This document shows positions 39,501 to 40,656 of a stretch of 64,000 bases of DNA, one piece after another. The notes beneath the pieces are model-generated. The model saw nothing but the letters and a program-made list of their open reading frames with translations, ran no database searches and was not told the origin of the DNA. A program made the translations under genes and the position numbers. Source of the stretch: Nocardia altamirensis NBRC 108246 (GTDB lineage: Bacteria > Actinomycetota > Actinomycetes > Mycobacteriales > Mycobacteriaceae); assembly GCF_001612685.1 (NCBI RefSeq), contig NZ_BDAY01000017.1, positions 22,308-86,307 on the forward strand, in the 5' to 3' direction. The stretch's first letter is position 1. Every line of letters begins with the position of its first letter.

Positions 39501-39704
39501 CTCGGGGTATTCCTTCTTGATCTGGTTGAGCAGGAGGTTGAGATCGTTTTCCAGATCGAGTAGCTGTTTGCCGACGTCCTCCAGATCGTCGCCCAGGTCG
39601 AACATGGCCCCGGCGTCCCCGTCCGGGTAGGCCATGCCGAAATTGAGCGTGGTCAGGATCCACGGCGGAATCCAATCCCATATCGACGTAATCCAGGTGC
39701 CCAT
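9570..39704 (-). CDS. Giant 10,044-aa ESX-type polymorphic multi-domain effector
   Basis: A single unbroken frame of 30,135 bp. The N-terminus (residues 1-110) is a WXG100-like helical region with A-Y-P-D-G-D-A and E-Y-P-E-G-Q-G. It is followed by hydrophobic helices (about 118-165) and a Gly-rich region to about 370, the layout of CpnT-like ESX substrates. A disordered Ser/Thr/Pro/Gly linker spans about 440-870. Then come a papain-like module (Cys about 890), coiled coils (1080-1335), three tandem copies of a 1,257-aa supermodule each with a papain-like unit (Cys 2033, 3290, 4548), and GHKL ATPase-like and GNAT-like segments (5030-5750). Six HExxH modules, five degenerate ones, a sigma-like block (6940-7570), a fifth papain-like unit (Cys 7694) and an NlpC/P60-like C-terminus complete it. 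Stop codon overlaps the next gene. Export and toxicity are inferred; NRPS or PKS is excluded by absence of their motifs. Confidence 0.92.
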   Translation of the reverse strand: MGTWITSIWDWIPPWILTTLNFGMAYPDGDAGAMFDLGDDLEDVGKQLLDLENDLNLLLNQIKKEYPEGQGVENISAELDKYFGGDFTIRKNGEGLQDLGTYVHGGGASIEGSQALSAYFAAATARTIIMLLIEGWPYGVIGAGIAAGIGRVGMGILGKEALRKFEQEAARLTAKNLVLPYVKKITMKRAATQASKNPLKKLDQWALQKGGKAGLARTALTGGIRGGVHGTALDLGIQGLQVASGHRDNIDWMQTTRTAVDWAAGGALGAPIGRRIGERFQIKAQAGNPSRLNPRLQRAYAAAMGGVAGVPAMWASGMGWQMAVEGKSWSEVDKTFHWEMIGAGIGMGGLSAMRGHGMTVPSSALILSDGAHTRPPGGPSMFGEHAAKEAAAPVADRVMRASHPDRVQDPVARERYAETFKRAQQLKDSPRVYTTDNNGGRREMSYNERLAELRKLEQDFAKSPPPKDVSTSAQPTGTASTHTETGSRTTHSTTNPTDSGARTPGTAVPQDSGRSNLPAERGTGSTERGVAPRGAAPAEQSSTSPANQGRAGVAPLTGAAGATSVANIAAEQQNTAVPQGQVAPQSQTSEDSGVIERNTPAPTEERPVGGERNGSEPVGGKNDPVLAEQHLPSTKPTDTPGVAERTVDTTGAKEGSTKPEGIYTEPSKPGNEVVQDNSRSRADDAVVPERDVVPDVVAPVSEPPAAQQIRPEATPVPRESIAPPLPGKNDTGNARVIGAEPGIVDRANTVGTQESKPPRVGVFDGKQEQRIEGGQLDGSRPRAAEPPPRGAEPEARQPNQDSGVAGVPPEPKRTDVEARRAPSEAELRRSAELERRNIPVEPGRGDGASPAHVRQPDKQAELIPQTPAELFELIANGVEARREPPINTCVLDSINELRAKQGDVADPVTDPSNRLGEPWSAVQPRFRGAIPERFVGEDGGAGHAKILDALHENGKGASAWVVEERVTRNKQNIGVHTYTVTNAGENAAGARQYEIGGRIVTLVGTDGAGRELLIINDAPDSGLYALADLAGGSRENAARTSAIIYRDGQVVTSGRELLVLAGSEPVGATPEHHGATEPRRESRQLMRDMQAAVGEEMRHRAQAENLRTEAEDARAAGRSELAERLDEQARTVDERAEAARGRAEQLRITVLERETAHLTEVDRNLRARDDALVVRLGEQLGDPARVESFRADLAQINAVEGLQRDAAAASVREREPLPTMRALEREIAELRDTERQLLEGAQAIEDRLAGIPFAAEERRAMLEAAHRGVLEVRGELQPREARYQELADRHAAAVEERVAAEARRDEALATRERVADEFGVRDPEQLSPRYREDAPAREGEPVGRAAEQPAAQRKELSPEAAHVRELRGIADELRKVAEEGMEVAGRRAIMRNLDELGALPLSERVGLVPERLAEDGTIRPAQLIVLGTDNNPRGYYRAMEHVFGRQTDRMLAESGRGEYEVRFGRVNPDGAPHTTVGLEQNQERSGNAKLDKYPAPFEDKLPPYWIKYSLTQTVGQTGLLFDHVPAGMYPEVLTPKHMPFAPTDFAGSGNHPGIYHDNIGVYPFHYYIIVHRIIGQAVRHPWTIEFIQNRPWIGKSVLAATKWLPVHAKFEPVTPRLSPEFIRDHPRLTSALVKISEWVPNLRKREWIHALAPPLRNTRTYPWHEPAQRWPEPLQREQTPGTSRELPVSSTIPEFRDVPPRAVESVEIPPSLAERWRSEETGYATRQDWVNSEYRRYEQDRVHNSDALIEKIADNAIRDPQRYSGGDPKDWVQGKDKGWVRDADGGLIPKHEDGATWLRDPDGVLRPRAEIVANLQQVRDHLMRDGHVDRIADVPEMWNRLIDGNPLRQDRIGVEAALAESNLMARNPSLSWEQAHAQVKDRYNWDANRPHQTGERAERGLLGTLTGRRELTRPVLFEPEPVVQRPEQTRRFGQELNHGLQYLGRTRSHVREILHGWPEARIAEAEREVTKLVRQATRDYRGDHDLSLGKVEVTGKVTGEHGNQQLQVEVRRHGGHRPSGVRRFLLEQFENNCVPRSMGEVVDRQGPVVDPPATNPKNAAGTTWGEAQPRLNGARPDGYVTDANSTAHGKILDGLAARGLDQNGRGATAWVLDQRTTVDGKGIGAHSYAVTYEGRNSVGAHVFTVDGKQATYVGHDQQGRELLVDERGLRQSLSRLTGGSRQETAQTWAVVWHDGAEVHLPDGNPHALQPKSALRIGQDSAGELRRDPMREAERAFEKGEIRRDSDPPGSRRETEREYARTLADELGLGDALPNRRDPMHELSNVGRKALARGFLEPPAQGAEPRQMRLDDHRALGAGEYHPVDRMGAASPETIGNGPNARASAGGRLDPMPRPESMTAARDELVRRLDLRPEDVAPDRLAETIADQRYRTLLRAGAVEALDNAVRRLPNASEVDLANRIAAERDTWARLLGVPEAELRPSRYADTLARLRAETLDRAAAITHLADTAQVAHQNSGTPRAQDAPVRVDLDVHGKKLPLRLVPDGEGRWRVEPADRVAPPRVAESEPVKPTSKLRDLWDRLSGRGHETIPQHPLGSGQNADLYGQIGGGVEAGLQLPTVDTTWDPAFFTLQVLKFKPSNIDRFVHMVMGTVSDKVHNPPPALDRTGREYAYWRDFDPEERRKFDAEMKRLGLDTRFDPPAEKRPVVSSTQAPGERLGAERDVTAPVEGAQPHQPEPGVRAELARDGQQLWDAGRQRQQEGEALYQAAREIGVELTNLNPETVQQALAEARYRALRHVGMVEAMRESALRFHQENTHVSYIEERSNTNPSPMERFAKEIAQQQGRDYERLDTERRVNNNSAGTRRWWDLNFNRDPNLVRMFENVVRRDQVRLEMSDWAQIFGLGRADMHPSNLDRTVLGLHAEERAFTNAINEFEAQARQYRGAAEHFEGLANGMARTAGAEWIRAQGGEPLDRNSPNTVARVGGPPERLLIVDNGTKHDRLLADALADPANAGLAERVTRGDVQVEYHNVWADREGRVHTFELEKPDVRHFSGSVAGRSLDVTAVGNGDGTWRVVHDPAEPIAPAAVAPPRSAARLAEVVDRLGLTPADLAPGRLERTLSQLRAENGLRALRIEAIADQISTRQDIVRFQELQDLLHKLKADPAALRTDPVRTLDELRPKIEELKAAEPKSAAKIEGLVKDLRERPGFADWDPRNTDGDMAVYRADAPGHIEAVIGDRERFRADMRDRATDPAEVAVPESDWLRLAGVELSGKTPEELAKLYGDVQAGKLHELGVQTREQLAEVLGELRTEVRDDAVAIRDLVDLVTFNNCVPESLHRVNDLQGSQVVTVPEVRPGHLSGRTWAETQPHLNGARVEGFVSDAASSGHGRLAEGLIERGLNENGRGATAWVLDRRATVDAHGVGGHSYTVHYLGPNAGGVHRFLVEGREVLYRGVDAQGRESFLTADGTVRSLAELAGGSRQETVQTWATVWHEGQNVHVEGGDPHAPLPDANLRVGQNSAAGPVGDPLREVVKHFEEIASHSDSSPPIPMRDTERGYVRDLSAALGLGDALRVTRAPLHELSDVARMALARGFLETPATGEPNRMRFPADYRPLATGERYPGERLTAADGERIGTNPGARGSGAAHPEPRPESMASARDELARRLGVRPEELAADRLAETIADQRHRTVLRAGAVEALQTAVRRLPHASDLELTQQITDMRDTWARLLDVPQDHLHPSRIDDTIGRLRAETLDRARAIAELADVAQVAEAQPGATAKPGDHGVRVDLRVGDELVPVRLMPDGHGGWRIEPVTRLDAPRVPEPGEPPATRSKLGQVWDRVRGRGHEQIPQHPLGSGQNAELYGQLGHGAEAGLHLPLVDTTWDPAFFTLQVLKFKPSNFEKFFDMIMGRAGKNSYNLPPVRDPSGQEYLYWRDVDPAQLSKFDAEMKRLGLDGRFDPPGEQRAPEVGAPMGERTGTERDVAPGAGARTHEPDAGVRADLARDGQQLLDTGVRREQAGDALYDAARMVGVELTDLNPETVQQALAEARYRALRHVGSVEALREAAMLYHQEDAHLGYLNEHSGTNPNPMERFAKEVARQEGRDYERLDTERRVNNNSAGTRRWWDLKFNPDPKVVQAFETQLRRDQIRQQFADWAGVFGVDRAELRPETMERTLANLHAEERAFSTAVDAFEQRANEYRPIDEQFRTLADSMARKAGAQWIRSEGGVPVDPNTAAQVGRVAGTPERLLIVDNGTKHDRLLADVLADPANAQLAAAITRGDVRVEYHMVAADRTGQVHVRTLELPEVRHFSGDVNGRHLNATMVREGDGPWRVVHDPVESPTASAGMASTQRDLARLYDAVTRLGLERTDLASHRLAETLSRLRAENGMRALQLEAMADQVHTRMEIERFHDLQDLMHKLKLDPDALRTNPDATLDGLRQQIAALKEASPKTAAKIDAMVAALRAKPELATWDPRIVHGDMPVHRADAPEHLAKVLGDVERFRADLLSRAPSLPEVPAPLRDWLRLSGVDLSTMTPEQIAKVYTDFTAGKLPEMGLSKPAELAQAVAELRAEVLRTAEAIAEIDAYLIPNNCVPESLGRVVDQQGNVVSVPQVRLDNLAGLTWAETQPHLGGARVEGFVSDPSASGHARLAEGLIQVGVEPHGRGPTAWVLDRRITVDGDGIGAHSYSLQYLGKNAEGGHRFLVDTREVTYLGRDPQGRELFRTNDGRELSLAELSGGTRDETAQTWAVVWKDGQVVEGVGDRNIRPPDDQLRIGSSDDAPRQQHSDPANPPRAPDQVERPVRRSELVVPAGESGPRTEGDRLGAGGRAWDWVRERLDTWPADKVETAGLEVADRVATALERPAGEVRVTLEETGTPGDRTLRGTVGEQVFELTEANKPPAWLRAAIEPIRHVPVHVADEVAIAIGSRRIPQLAKALADLNPHGLRPEVAADHIDQGLRHAGRINHGRLHGLQVNLEGSVVQVRFGEETAELTVYPFWDQDFRTGMRGLELTGRNDRTVPLHDFGETVVADLRERRENATAGQQGERAAEDGVREGHSEPAGRGSAADEGRSATVPIIEGESRAGAESRQAVRDLMRDWANEGQVDDAVLLTSELVGNVPRHARTDGLFEATVTGQAPNRTLRVEISDHSPQVPRERAAGVEAESGRGTTFRNQLADESGVVVHESGEFRKTVWFTIEEKPPATGTRREERPEPDPADFLTDDILAMLSPEDRAAMQEATAEPVPRVTEPPARETIPPEPEYRRPSGTAPNDLAAIGRRESPVDLSSMPTLRELLDVPNIEADPVGHNARLTEQLKGWMGKKFDPFHLEVERAEYYFNSGESPNALRMYCAVRDEYGRVGDVNFGLGRDPHGRMLMFLDRIQLIEGARGQGFLRELLTPLVGYLERSGVHRVELLTGLEDGALMWPRMDFDWHPAPDRLRTSLKNLFERMDTVHKDPATTPADRQRLDELRKEFNEPYSAYPTPYKVLSLRGDNTELGVRLMERNSLQLTYVLGGEPSTREVGGRAEPAREGETVSGRAESRQDPAASPRDAEGVTRSPVVDGRIDVTVATGAPADIAVATGHVRDMLAGAGVGRTAPAVSEIVGNALRSEAGGRVIADQTSSGRVRVTVLGGDGLHTTVEVSGAGRARGIHLELPVRQGDPQAAARAAEQVRALMHGWEDQARVQVDDAALLASELVTNVREHTGGDGSLVAEVTGPVGSRLLSVEVTDRSRQLPVEGDGKRGLALLRERAHRSGWHHIDDGEARPTSADDVTEAKSVYFEMDENSGRPADDAVMTRAGAHEPPVEVAAKPEPAAESQPHSRDRAESGSRVGGHPAPDEVRQPGKRPMDLSWESSNFAFEGDLTTAAREHIAQAGGRAVNSRIGLVEGERPRVIVIEWEGIGHDSALSEAVDRVPELRAVLVQPGARIDYVSARVDAQDQVRLTTIDAPDLWHATVESGPWRGAEVTYWSDFDGYWRAVPRDLPPELIPPARSGHDVPANHGLRDDYRGEADPSKPFLERVLYMSEAEREAHRLVVGPDGRLYRARDGKLFDSSEFPGAEGHSSRVMFVMDDSGNVYAETESTGRRLHHSSFLAGDRVAAAGSLEAVAGKLIAMDDGSGHYWPSAESNDRALQRLFDEGLIPAEDFQRYDHHRMAREQTEFDAGPASMPQERDAEIAAYFDRLFEDRPATTEPTVREREAPAAEPVRSEHETAWDPADYRTAQEVADAVSAKHRIEMVGFDSRVEVSTAVEFARTIDEMLALRTDYKPDRIRLGRLDEGVYAETVAVIHGGRVRTAEIVFNIELATKPRELARMWQADVAAGHMVGPPGRPVYGVLVHEFGHALVNTGRLTATHEAEAALRQHFLANRGKTTEAEYQAWLHTQFTEYCFDKKGVFNPKEAVPEAFAAGVHKGENLTAGERVLRDLAVRHADAERAVQRSLFPFSPDEGDLRGSARSGEEPGDGGFRDEMPWSAWDHDTTFELVDELYYQHNIDGFFFERGHLENVRELTQAIHDLTREHPYVPLRQVDITKLDTDAKAVLGFNDNPAKSRTSPVWTEKISLSERLASDPNLPPGTVYNAVVREYAAALAQAGRWRAEVAAEVALYRHFQDNGGVPRDFLAWVREQFDPRCYDDRGRMVSPLALQEAFVAVKSDTVTSVGQRILHDVLVEQAEKWRGGDPYVIEVGENREWAQDKREIVTAIQERYGIELVGLDIPAVDAQTARQLESAIRDVLERHPNIDVRQIRIAPLAEGRFADTRPVFDAHGRSLRVREIVLNERYLIQPELFEQHMAEDVKSRLIVGDWERPAYSTLVHELMHGLHVSTGFDRSAEGQQAARNEVLDLLAQKFFEKFPGLHDTGEFQLWLRQELPDNSFYRDGDHLRLTEAYADAGTAAIVGGEERLTPAQRVLYDHLRSLTRLDGEPRSEAGERFRDDPEQRPGEGDPLPLARRSAGETDRTLQSGSDRSSTRLGELPHDSAVPPSSPRMSANEQLIRTAMSGTDPKVFDAIHELPRRQRELAEALLFEDKTIAQYAEENGRSQAHLRGQRIAAFQHVVDLLTGTREFTGRSNPNTLIAELENAYRAEDPRLNAALPRLTAEERKFFTWHFEENLSTADIVAHTGKDERAVWLLRGRTVHHLTDLLAVAGEPGGHIAGVVPDRVVEAALRNDRPALERAIGRLDGAFRDYATMRYLDGKSPEEIAQQTNRTAQTVESLGYRTARRLAELLPGVAEPGGRLSTDTSSFTTSQRRELLDIAVGQNEPRLRSAIDQLGQGQRRAVELIALERYSIPEAAAEMSRAEGKARSAHAVGELYRNGLKKIADVAFPETVRAAQAGDPRATGLLRALHENAIRERIATAVPDRAVVDELTAKTFDRAAENLHSIGENKFNEWLHTVADGVVAEHGRGNGARPEPDIAGRPRVDREAVAGARPEPVERELTEQQATERDGAKQEVAERARLDKEAAVRKAAEREAALRAGLERDADLRAREQNMAAERAKAEWEAAGRPPLKESAEAAPVEPARIERSAVGDPRVQRFLDSLRDGVLAVAGVPEKSPLGRAMAEATPADVQRALAVQPKDRGRLILLRHWLGKSVEETAAALRITDTAVRGIERTALRSIGQFMAVEHPQAERSGPGSPQRKAPAFAPAPPRPEAGGSATKPAGEETPAPRTDGTHTGTGATPIPPEAKPVSPPESGPLSKAWSHGAEPSAREGDGGATAFERPDGIFARAHVTGDGPKNCVPEALSFTREITGNDNIRPMAETAELKARGVDGTELVNAASADWHPDGFESLDAMATHVKDTGDTVLGAIEFRGVTGEVGAHAIVMFRTGVDVMVHERIGDVVYEYAYPWGVRPADVAGVYGIVFRPDGQAEHPLHGRESAAVPGTDRPETRIGARPGHGDPPGNGPPRDEQRWDASEFGSSKEVAKELTRMHGVETRGFDGTRPEAAREFATTVHELMSAHPEVALREVTLMSGGKDAEAVYSYRDLVGGAVFADELIVSRRLALDAALPPGRMREEATRAFGDALVLTGRWRAEGLALPELRQHYADTNAGFHEPGYRQWLRAQFDAASFTKAGELDPRTALVESFVTAETDPARLTPGKQVLRDVLLEQAEKWADGDPYVVGQDIGAEHVLERIEIANGLRDEFGIDVRGFELPGVDLDSARQVAAAVREVHARYPDAEVRTIRVAVLGEEHTFAQSVPEFRRGVSQYVHEIVLNERFMTNPELLRQHLAEKVESGFAAAQPDRPAYSVAVHEMMHAVHASTGYRESPAGIRVATDALTRALLNTYGESHRGPIDKARFNEWLLSELNEYSFDTNGDLYLPEAYADAATAVHLAPERATAAQRAVAAHLNQLTRSGFDTRHGRGDGLTQRSEIRGPDHDGVANRAAEEAPAAGADRAVPDGSAEARAVQTMLENAGFDIGGFDVPGVIGERVVELGQAVLLMQSEYPKLDLHGVKLEKLSWDEAAGAVPGYSEDLQPGTVYAKWLVLNERLLTDPSLPDGAVNDAVVVGYGDAMVIGGRWRAEVEAMGALREHFEAVHRRANETAFERWLDREFPDCRDPRGAFEPPDALVQAFKAVVDDPFSATPAQQVLHRMLVEQAEIWYDRPPHDPDLPVIEDQAAIAERTAIGDALRDEFGIDHYGFDIPGVDREMVREFAAAVRDVWREHPDIDIEAIRIGPLSEGTLAETSTGFDNGKPFTISVTLNERYAVNPELFRNHVTAEIADRYLVGLPDRPMYSVAVHEMYHTVHNIFAKATDLTPEGVRAINAGAMRELIEAYGAGKSTIDSDRFYQWLHDGLSGYSFEPLRELQPGEVRPQPVRRVLELGEAYAEAGAAVHLLGDRATEPQRVLHDRLVRLAREAVEDGGTTGSPDSGQVQSVKRQVSLGGDRGEPEQPAGAQDFPAGAQGERAGSDWDAARFATAAEVGDALRENHGLELLGFDVADQPIGPAREFAQAVHDVLTAHPQIDLRAAHILEVDKDVQTLIGVDGAEHGAPIFTESIVLSSELGRDAVLPEGQVYHRVLNELGEAMIHASRWRAEAHALPALRAHFAENVAPHSKTTFTEWLTAEFGPDRISASGALDVNGALRDSFAAVEGTRATATVGHQVLHEVLLEQADRWHHRGLDAAPQPIGAEGAHLAERRALQDELAELGMTGFGFDTPGVPVEVVRDFVATVREMRERYPEIDPDRLAITPLMDERLGDTSGRGGPHDPVTITLHERYAINPELHRQILAAAIDTNFVRGSADDPVRSTIVHEAFHVLHHATDYPANRSAVHEYNRSVLLELMEKHAELHPDFEVGFKEWLRSELSGYGLHADGMPNPREAIPEAGAAVVHGGRVTDAERVLYDRLMRDVQEEADRRRHVQPEDPEPRSRAGVPEERMADSGADPARRAESTWDAGQYRTGEELAAALHENHGVRVVGFDGEGVNLARVREFAQAVHDQLTAHPDIDLRSLFVVDTKRDMQTVIGLDGVEAGGPVYTKSIVMSERFAGDSAPPAGRVYHAALRELGNAMVHAGRWRAEAYALPALREYYVENVGPMDKSAFDRWLTTQFRPESFDQADTFAARRALRESFAAVEGHRAGVTPGERVLHEVLVEQAGRWNRRGLDNLPAPIGTEAAHVAERLTLGTGLQDRAVYTFGFDLPGVPLAGVREFEAAIRDMLEKYPDTRLTMIGIQPIEENAAAVTERLVDPESGAMISIIILNERYAINPEMHRQAYEGSISRDFLAGLPDQPMRTTIVHEFFHAVHDVAGFTGDPHAVFFERVGVLTELKKLHELFEPNADTAAFEHWLQTEAGLTKYSFDKDGQLNIPEMYAEAGTAVELRPDRVSPAQRLIYERLMRQVQEESSHGRAVDEGAPGAEHHADVGAPPEQAAPMPTPSERVVARVEELLGTRATWGTFSEPVRAFQDWVQNPTEGPLPPIRPDTVMNCWEILLHAGVDSGVLTHEQLHVMYQYEVTDKGVPTAQWYTDLADMLTPNGRQSFVVGDPNSPQPQRGDLVFWGGTTHVGMATGRSAPDGSPEVCTFWPPPGEFAPYLTEPDGRRTWARQDVVKLSSIKELYDYMMNPPLAVQNYRDEDGRIIVEFGPGPW
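9573..10307 (-). other. C-terminal NlpC/P60-like cysteine hydrolase domain of the giant
   Basis: Residues about 9800-10044. Candidate catalytic Cys is C9885 in M-N-C-W-E-I-L and His is H9961 in T-T-H-V-G-M-A, with Q-R-G-D-L-V-F-W just before, the strand motif typical of NlpC/P60 and CHAP enzymes. These cut peptidoglycan peptides or related amide bonds. Being last in the chain and followed by an overlapping gene, it is the most likely toxin tip. Confidence 0.7.
10330..16090 (-). repeat. Array of four degenerate plus intact metallopeptidase-like module pairs
   Basis: Residues about 7880-9790. Intact modules carry H-E-M-M-H (H8209), H-E-M-Y-H (8698), H-E-A-F-H (9211) and H-E-F-F-H (9696), each about 490-510 residues apart. 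A conserved Glu in P-E-A-Y-A-D-A or a similar motif follows some 70 residues later, a gluzincin-like layout. Between them lie copies where the motif has become x-E-L-G-x-A-M-x-H-A-x-R-W-R-A-E or worse (about 7975, 8465, 8980, 9462). Each intact unit has I-V-L-N-E-R before the zinc motif. Confidence 0.85.
16157..16670 (-). other. Fifth papain-like (glutamine deamidase type) module
   Basis: Residues about 7680-7850, with K-N-C-V-P-E-A-L (Cys 7694) and a His in G-A-H-A-I-V-M. It is shorter and more diverged than the other four copies and stands alone between the sigma-like block and the metallopeptidase array. Confidence 0.65.
16990..18890 (-). other. RNA polymerase sigma-factor-like block inside the giant
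   Basis: Residues about 6940-7570 contain at least four units resembling sigma region 4: L-P-R-R-Q-R-E-L-A, L-T-A-E-E-R-K-F-F, L-G-Q-G-Q-R-R-A-V and P-K-D-R-G-R-L-I-L-L-R, each followed by a helix-turn-helix-like stretch such as S-V-E-E-T-A-A-A-L-R-I. Between the third and last lies a region-2-like stretch (A-A-Q-A-G-D-P-R-A-T, then V-D-E-L-T-A-K-T-F-D-R-A). Basis is pattern recognition only. Confidence 0.6.
19090..21200 (-). repeat. First metallopeptidase-like group: intact, degenerate, intact
   Basis: Residues about 6170-6870. H-E-F-G-H at 6295, a degenerate copy near 6537 (V-R-E-Y-A-A-A-L-A-Q-A-G-R-W), then H-E-L-M-H at 6770. Spacing between intact motifs is 475 residues, like the later array. 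Confidence 0.85.
22470..24620 (-). other. GHKL ATPase-like and GNAT-like segments of the giant
   Basis: Residues about 5030-5750. Three N-box-like motifs, S-E-L-V-G-N-V-P-R-H near 5069, S-E-I-V-G-N-A near 5565 and S-E-L-V-T-N-V-R-E-H near 5655, match RsbW-type anti-sigma kinases. Between the first and second is E-G-A-R-G-Q-G-F-L-R-E-L near 5346, the acetyl-CoA loop pattern of GNAT enzymes. A clear ATP-lid Gly box is hard to see, so activity is doubtful. Confidence 0.55.
25560..33640 (-). repeat. Tandem 3.77-kb supermodules with papain-like units
   Basis: N-N-C-V-P occurs at residues 2033, 3290 and 4548, 1257 and 1258 residues apart. The whole interval between them is duplicated, for example N-N-N-S-A-G-T-R-R-W-W-D and D-P-A-F-F-T-L-Q-V-L-K-F occur once per copy. 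At DNA level GCTCGGTGTCGAGCCGCTCG occurs at 27503 and 31271, 3768 bp apart. Two full copies are followed by a third papain-like unit. Confidence 0.9.
35700..36460 (-). other. Coiled-coil region of the giant
   Basis: Residues about 1080-1335 are rich in Glu, Arg and Ala in heptad-like order (R-S-E-L-A-E-R-L-D-E-Q-A-R-T), with no catalytic motif. It probably acts as a rod between the first papain-like unit and the next region. Confidence 0.7.
36461..37100 (-). other. First papain-like module of the giant
   Basis: Residues about 870-1080. Cys 890 in N-T-C-V-L-D-S and His about 977 in I-G-V-H-T-Y-T-V match the Cys and His spacing of the other copies. Such folds in polymorphic toxins (papain-fold toxin, glutamine deamidase type) modify host or rival proteins. 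Confidence 0.7.
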
Positions 39705-39734
39705 CAGCAGGCCCTCATAGCGGCAACTCCGGTC

Positions 39735-40262
39735 CTACCAACCGGATTCGGCGACGCCGGATCCAGGGCGGTCAGGACGGGTCTCGTCGAGCGGCACCAC
39801 ATCGGTGAATTCCATTGTCCCGTCCACGCTCTCACCCTCGGCGCGGGCACGAGACCGTGCGCTCGGCGGGGCGGTGGAGATCTCGGGCATCTTGGGCATC
39901 ATGTCCTCGACATCGGGCAGCCCCGGCACGATCTCGGAGAGCCGGGGCAGTCGCGCTTGCTCGTCGCGCAATTCCTGGATCATCTCGCGGGTCTTGCGCT
40001 CGACCTGACCGGCCGCGTCCTGCGCCGCGGCCGTCACCGCAGCGGCCAGCTCCTTCGGCGTCAGATCGGCGATATCCGCAGTGAATCGGGTCTCGATGAC
40101 CACCCCCCGAGCGTTGACGACCACCGCGACCCGCTTACCCGCCGCGTAGGCCGTCGCGGTGAGCCGCGCCTGCTCCTGCTGCGACCGCGCCATCGACTTG
40201 ATGCTCTTGTGCACCGATTCCATCATCTCGGTGAACTGCGCATTCGCGATCTCGAACGCCAT
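39735..40262 (-). CDS. YbaB/EbfC-like protein upstream of giant 1
   Basis: The 175-aa product begins with a long helix, then a hairpin (R-V-A-V-V-V-N-A-R-G-V-V-I-E-T-R-F) and a second helix, the YbaB/EbfC core. A Met/Pro/Ser-rich tail ends V-A-E-S-G-W. The ATG at 40260-40262 has AGGAGAGG just upstream; a TTG one codon earlier is less likely. The giant follows by 30 bp. The family binds DNA, but repeated placement beside ESX substrates suggests a role with them, possibly as adaptor. Confidence 0.8.
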   Translation of the reverse strand: MAFEIANAQFTEMMESVHKSIKSMARSQQEQARLTATAYAAGKRVAVVVNARGVVIETRFTADIADLTPKELAAAVTAAAQDAAGQVERKTREMIQELRDEQARLPRLSEIVPGLPDVEDMMPKMPEISTAPPSARSRARAEGESVDGTMEFTDVVPLDETRPDRPGSGVAESGW

Positions 40263-40315
40263 CAACCTCTCCTAACCCGCACCCCCGGCACCTGACTCCT
40301 CGACACTGGAACCAG

Positions 40316-40636
40316 CTATTGCTCCAACTTCAGGCCCAATTCGTTGGCCAACTCCATGTCCCGCAGGAACTCCGCGCTGGTCATCATGCCTTCCGAATAC
40401 TCGAGCAGCCGGGCGATCTGCGACTGGATCACGCCCTTGAGGTTCTCGTAGGAGGCGACGTAGCCGTTCTCGCTCTCGAAGCTCTTACCGAAGTCGTCGG
40501 AGCCCCACTTGCCATAGCCGGCGGCGTGTGCCCGCTCCATCGCGGCGAGGATCTCCTCGAGCCTGGAGATCACCTGGTGTGCGTGGCTCCCGGTGTTCTT
40601 GATGCCTGTCGTGCTGGCTTCGACCCTGCCTGACAT
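40316..40636 (-). CDS. WXG100-like protein with W-G-x-D-x-F-G motif
   Basis: This 106-aa helical protein contains K-W-G-S-D-D-F-G-K-S-F near its middle, a variant of the W-x-G turn, followed by N-G-Y and a long helix. Two relatives lie upstream of giant 2. GGAGGG lies about four bases before the ATG. It is 20 bp after a YezG-like gene and 53 bp before a YbaB-like gene, so it is likely in the giant's transcript and may be co-exported with it. Confidence 0.7.
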   Translation of the reverse strand: MSGRVEASTTGIKNTGSHAHQVISRLEEILAAMERAHAAGYGKWGSDDFGKSFESENGYVASYENLKGVIQSQIARLLEYSEGMMTSAEFLRDMELANELGLKLEQ

Positions 40637-40656
40637 GTCGCCCTCCGAACCTTCCG

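Noticed and set aside
9570..39704. NRPS or PKS megasynthase
   Set aside because: Length suggested it, but no condensation, adenylation, ketosynthase or carrier motifs are present; domain motifs are those of polymorphic toxins.
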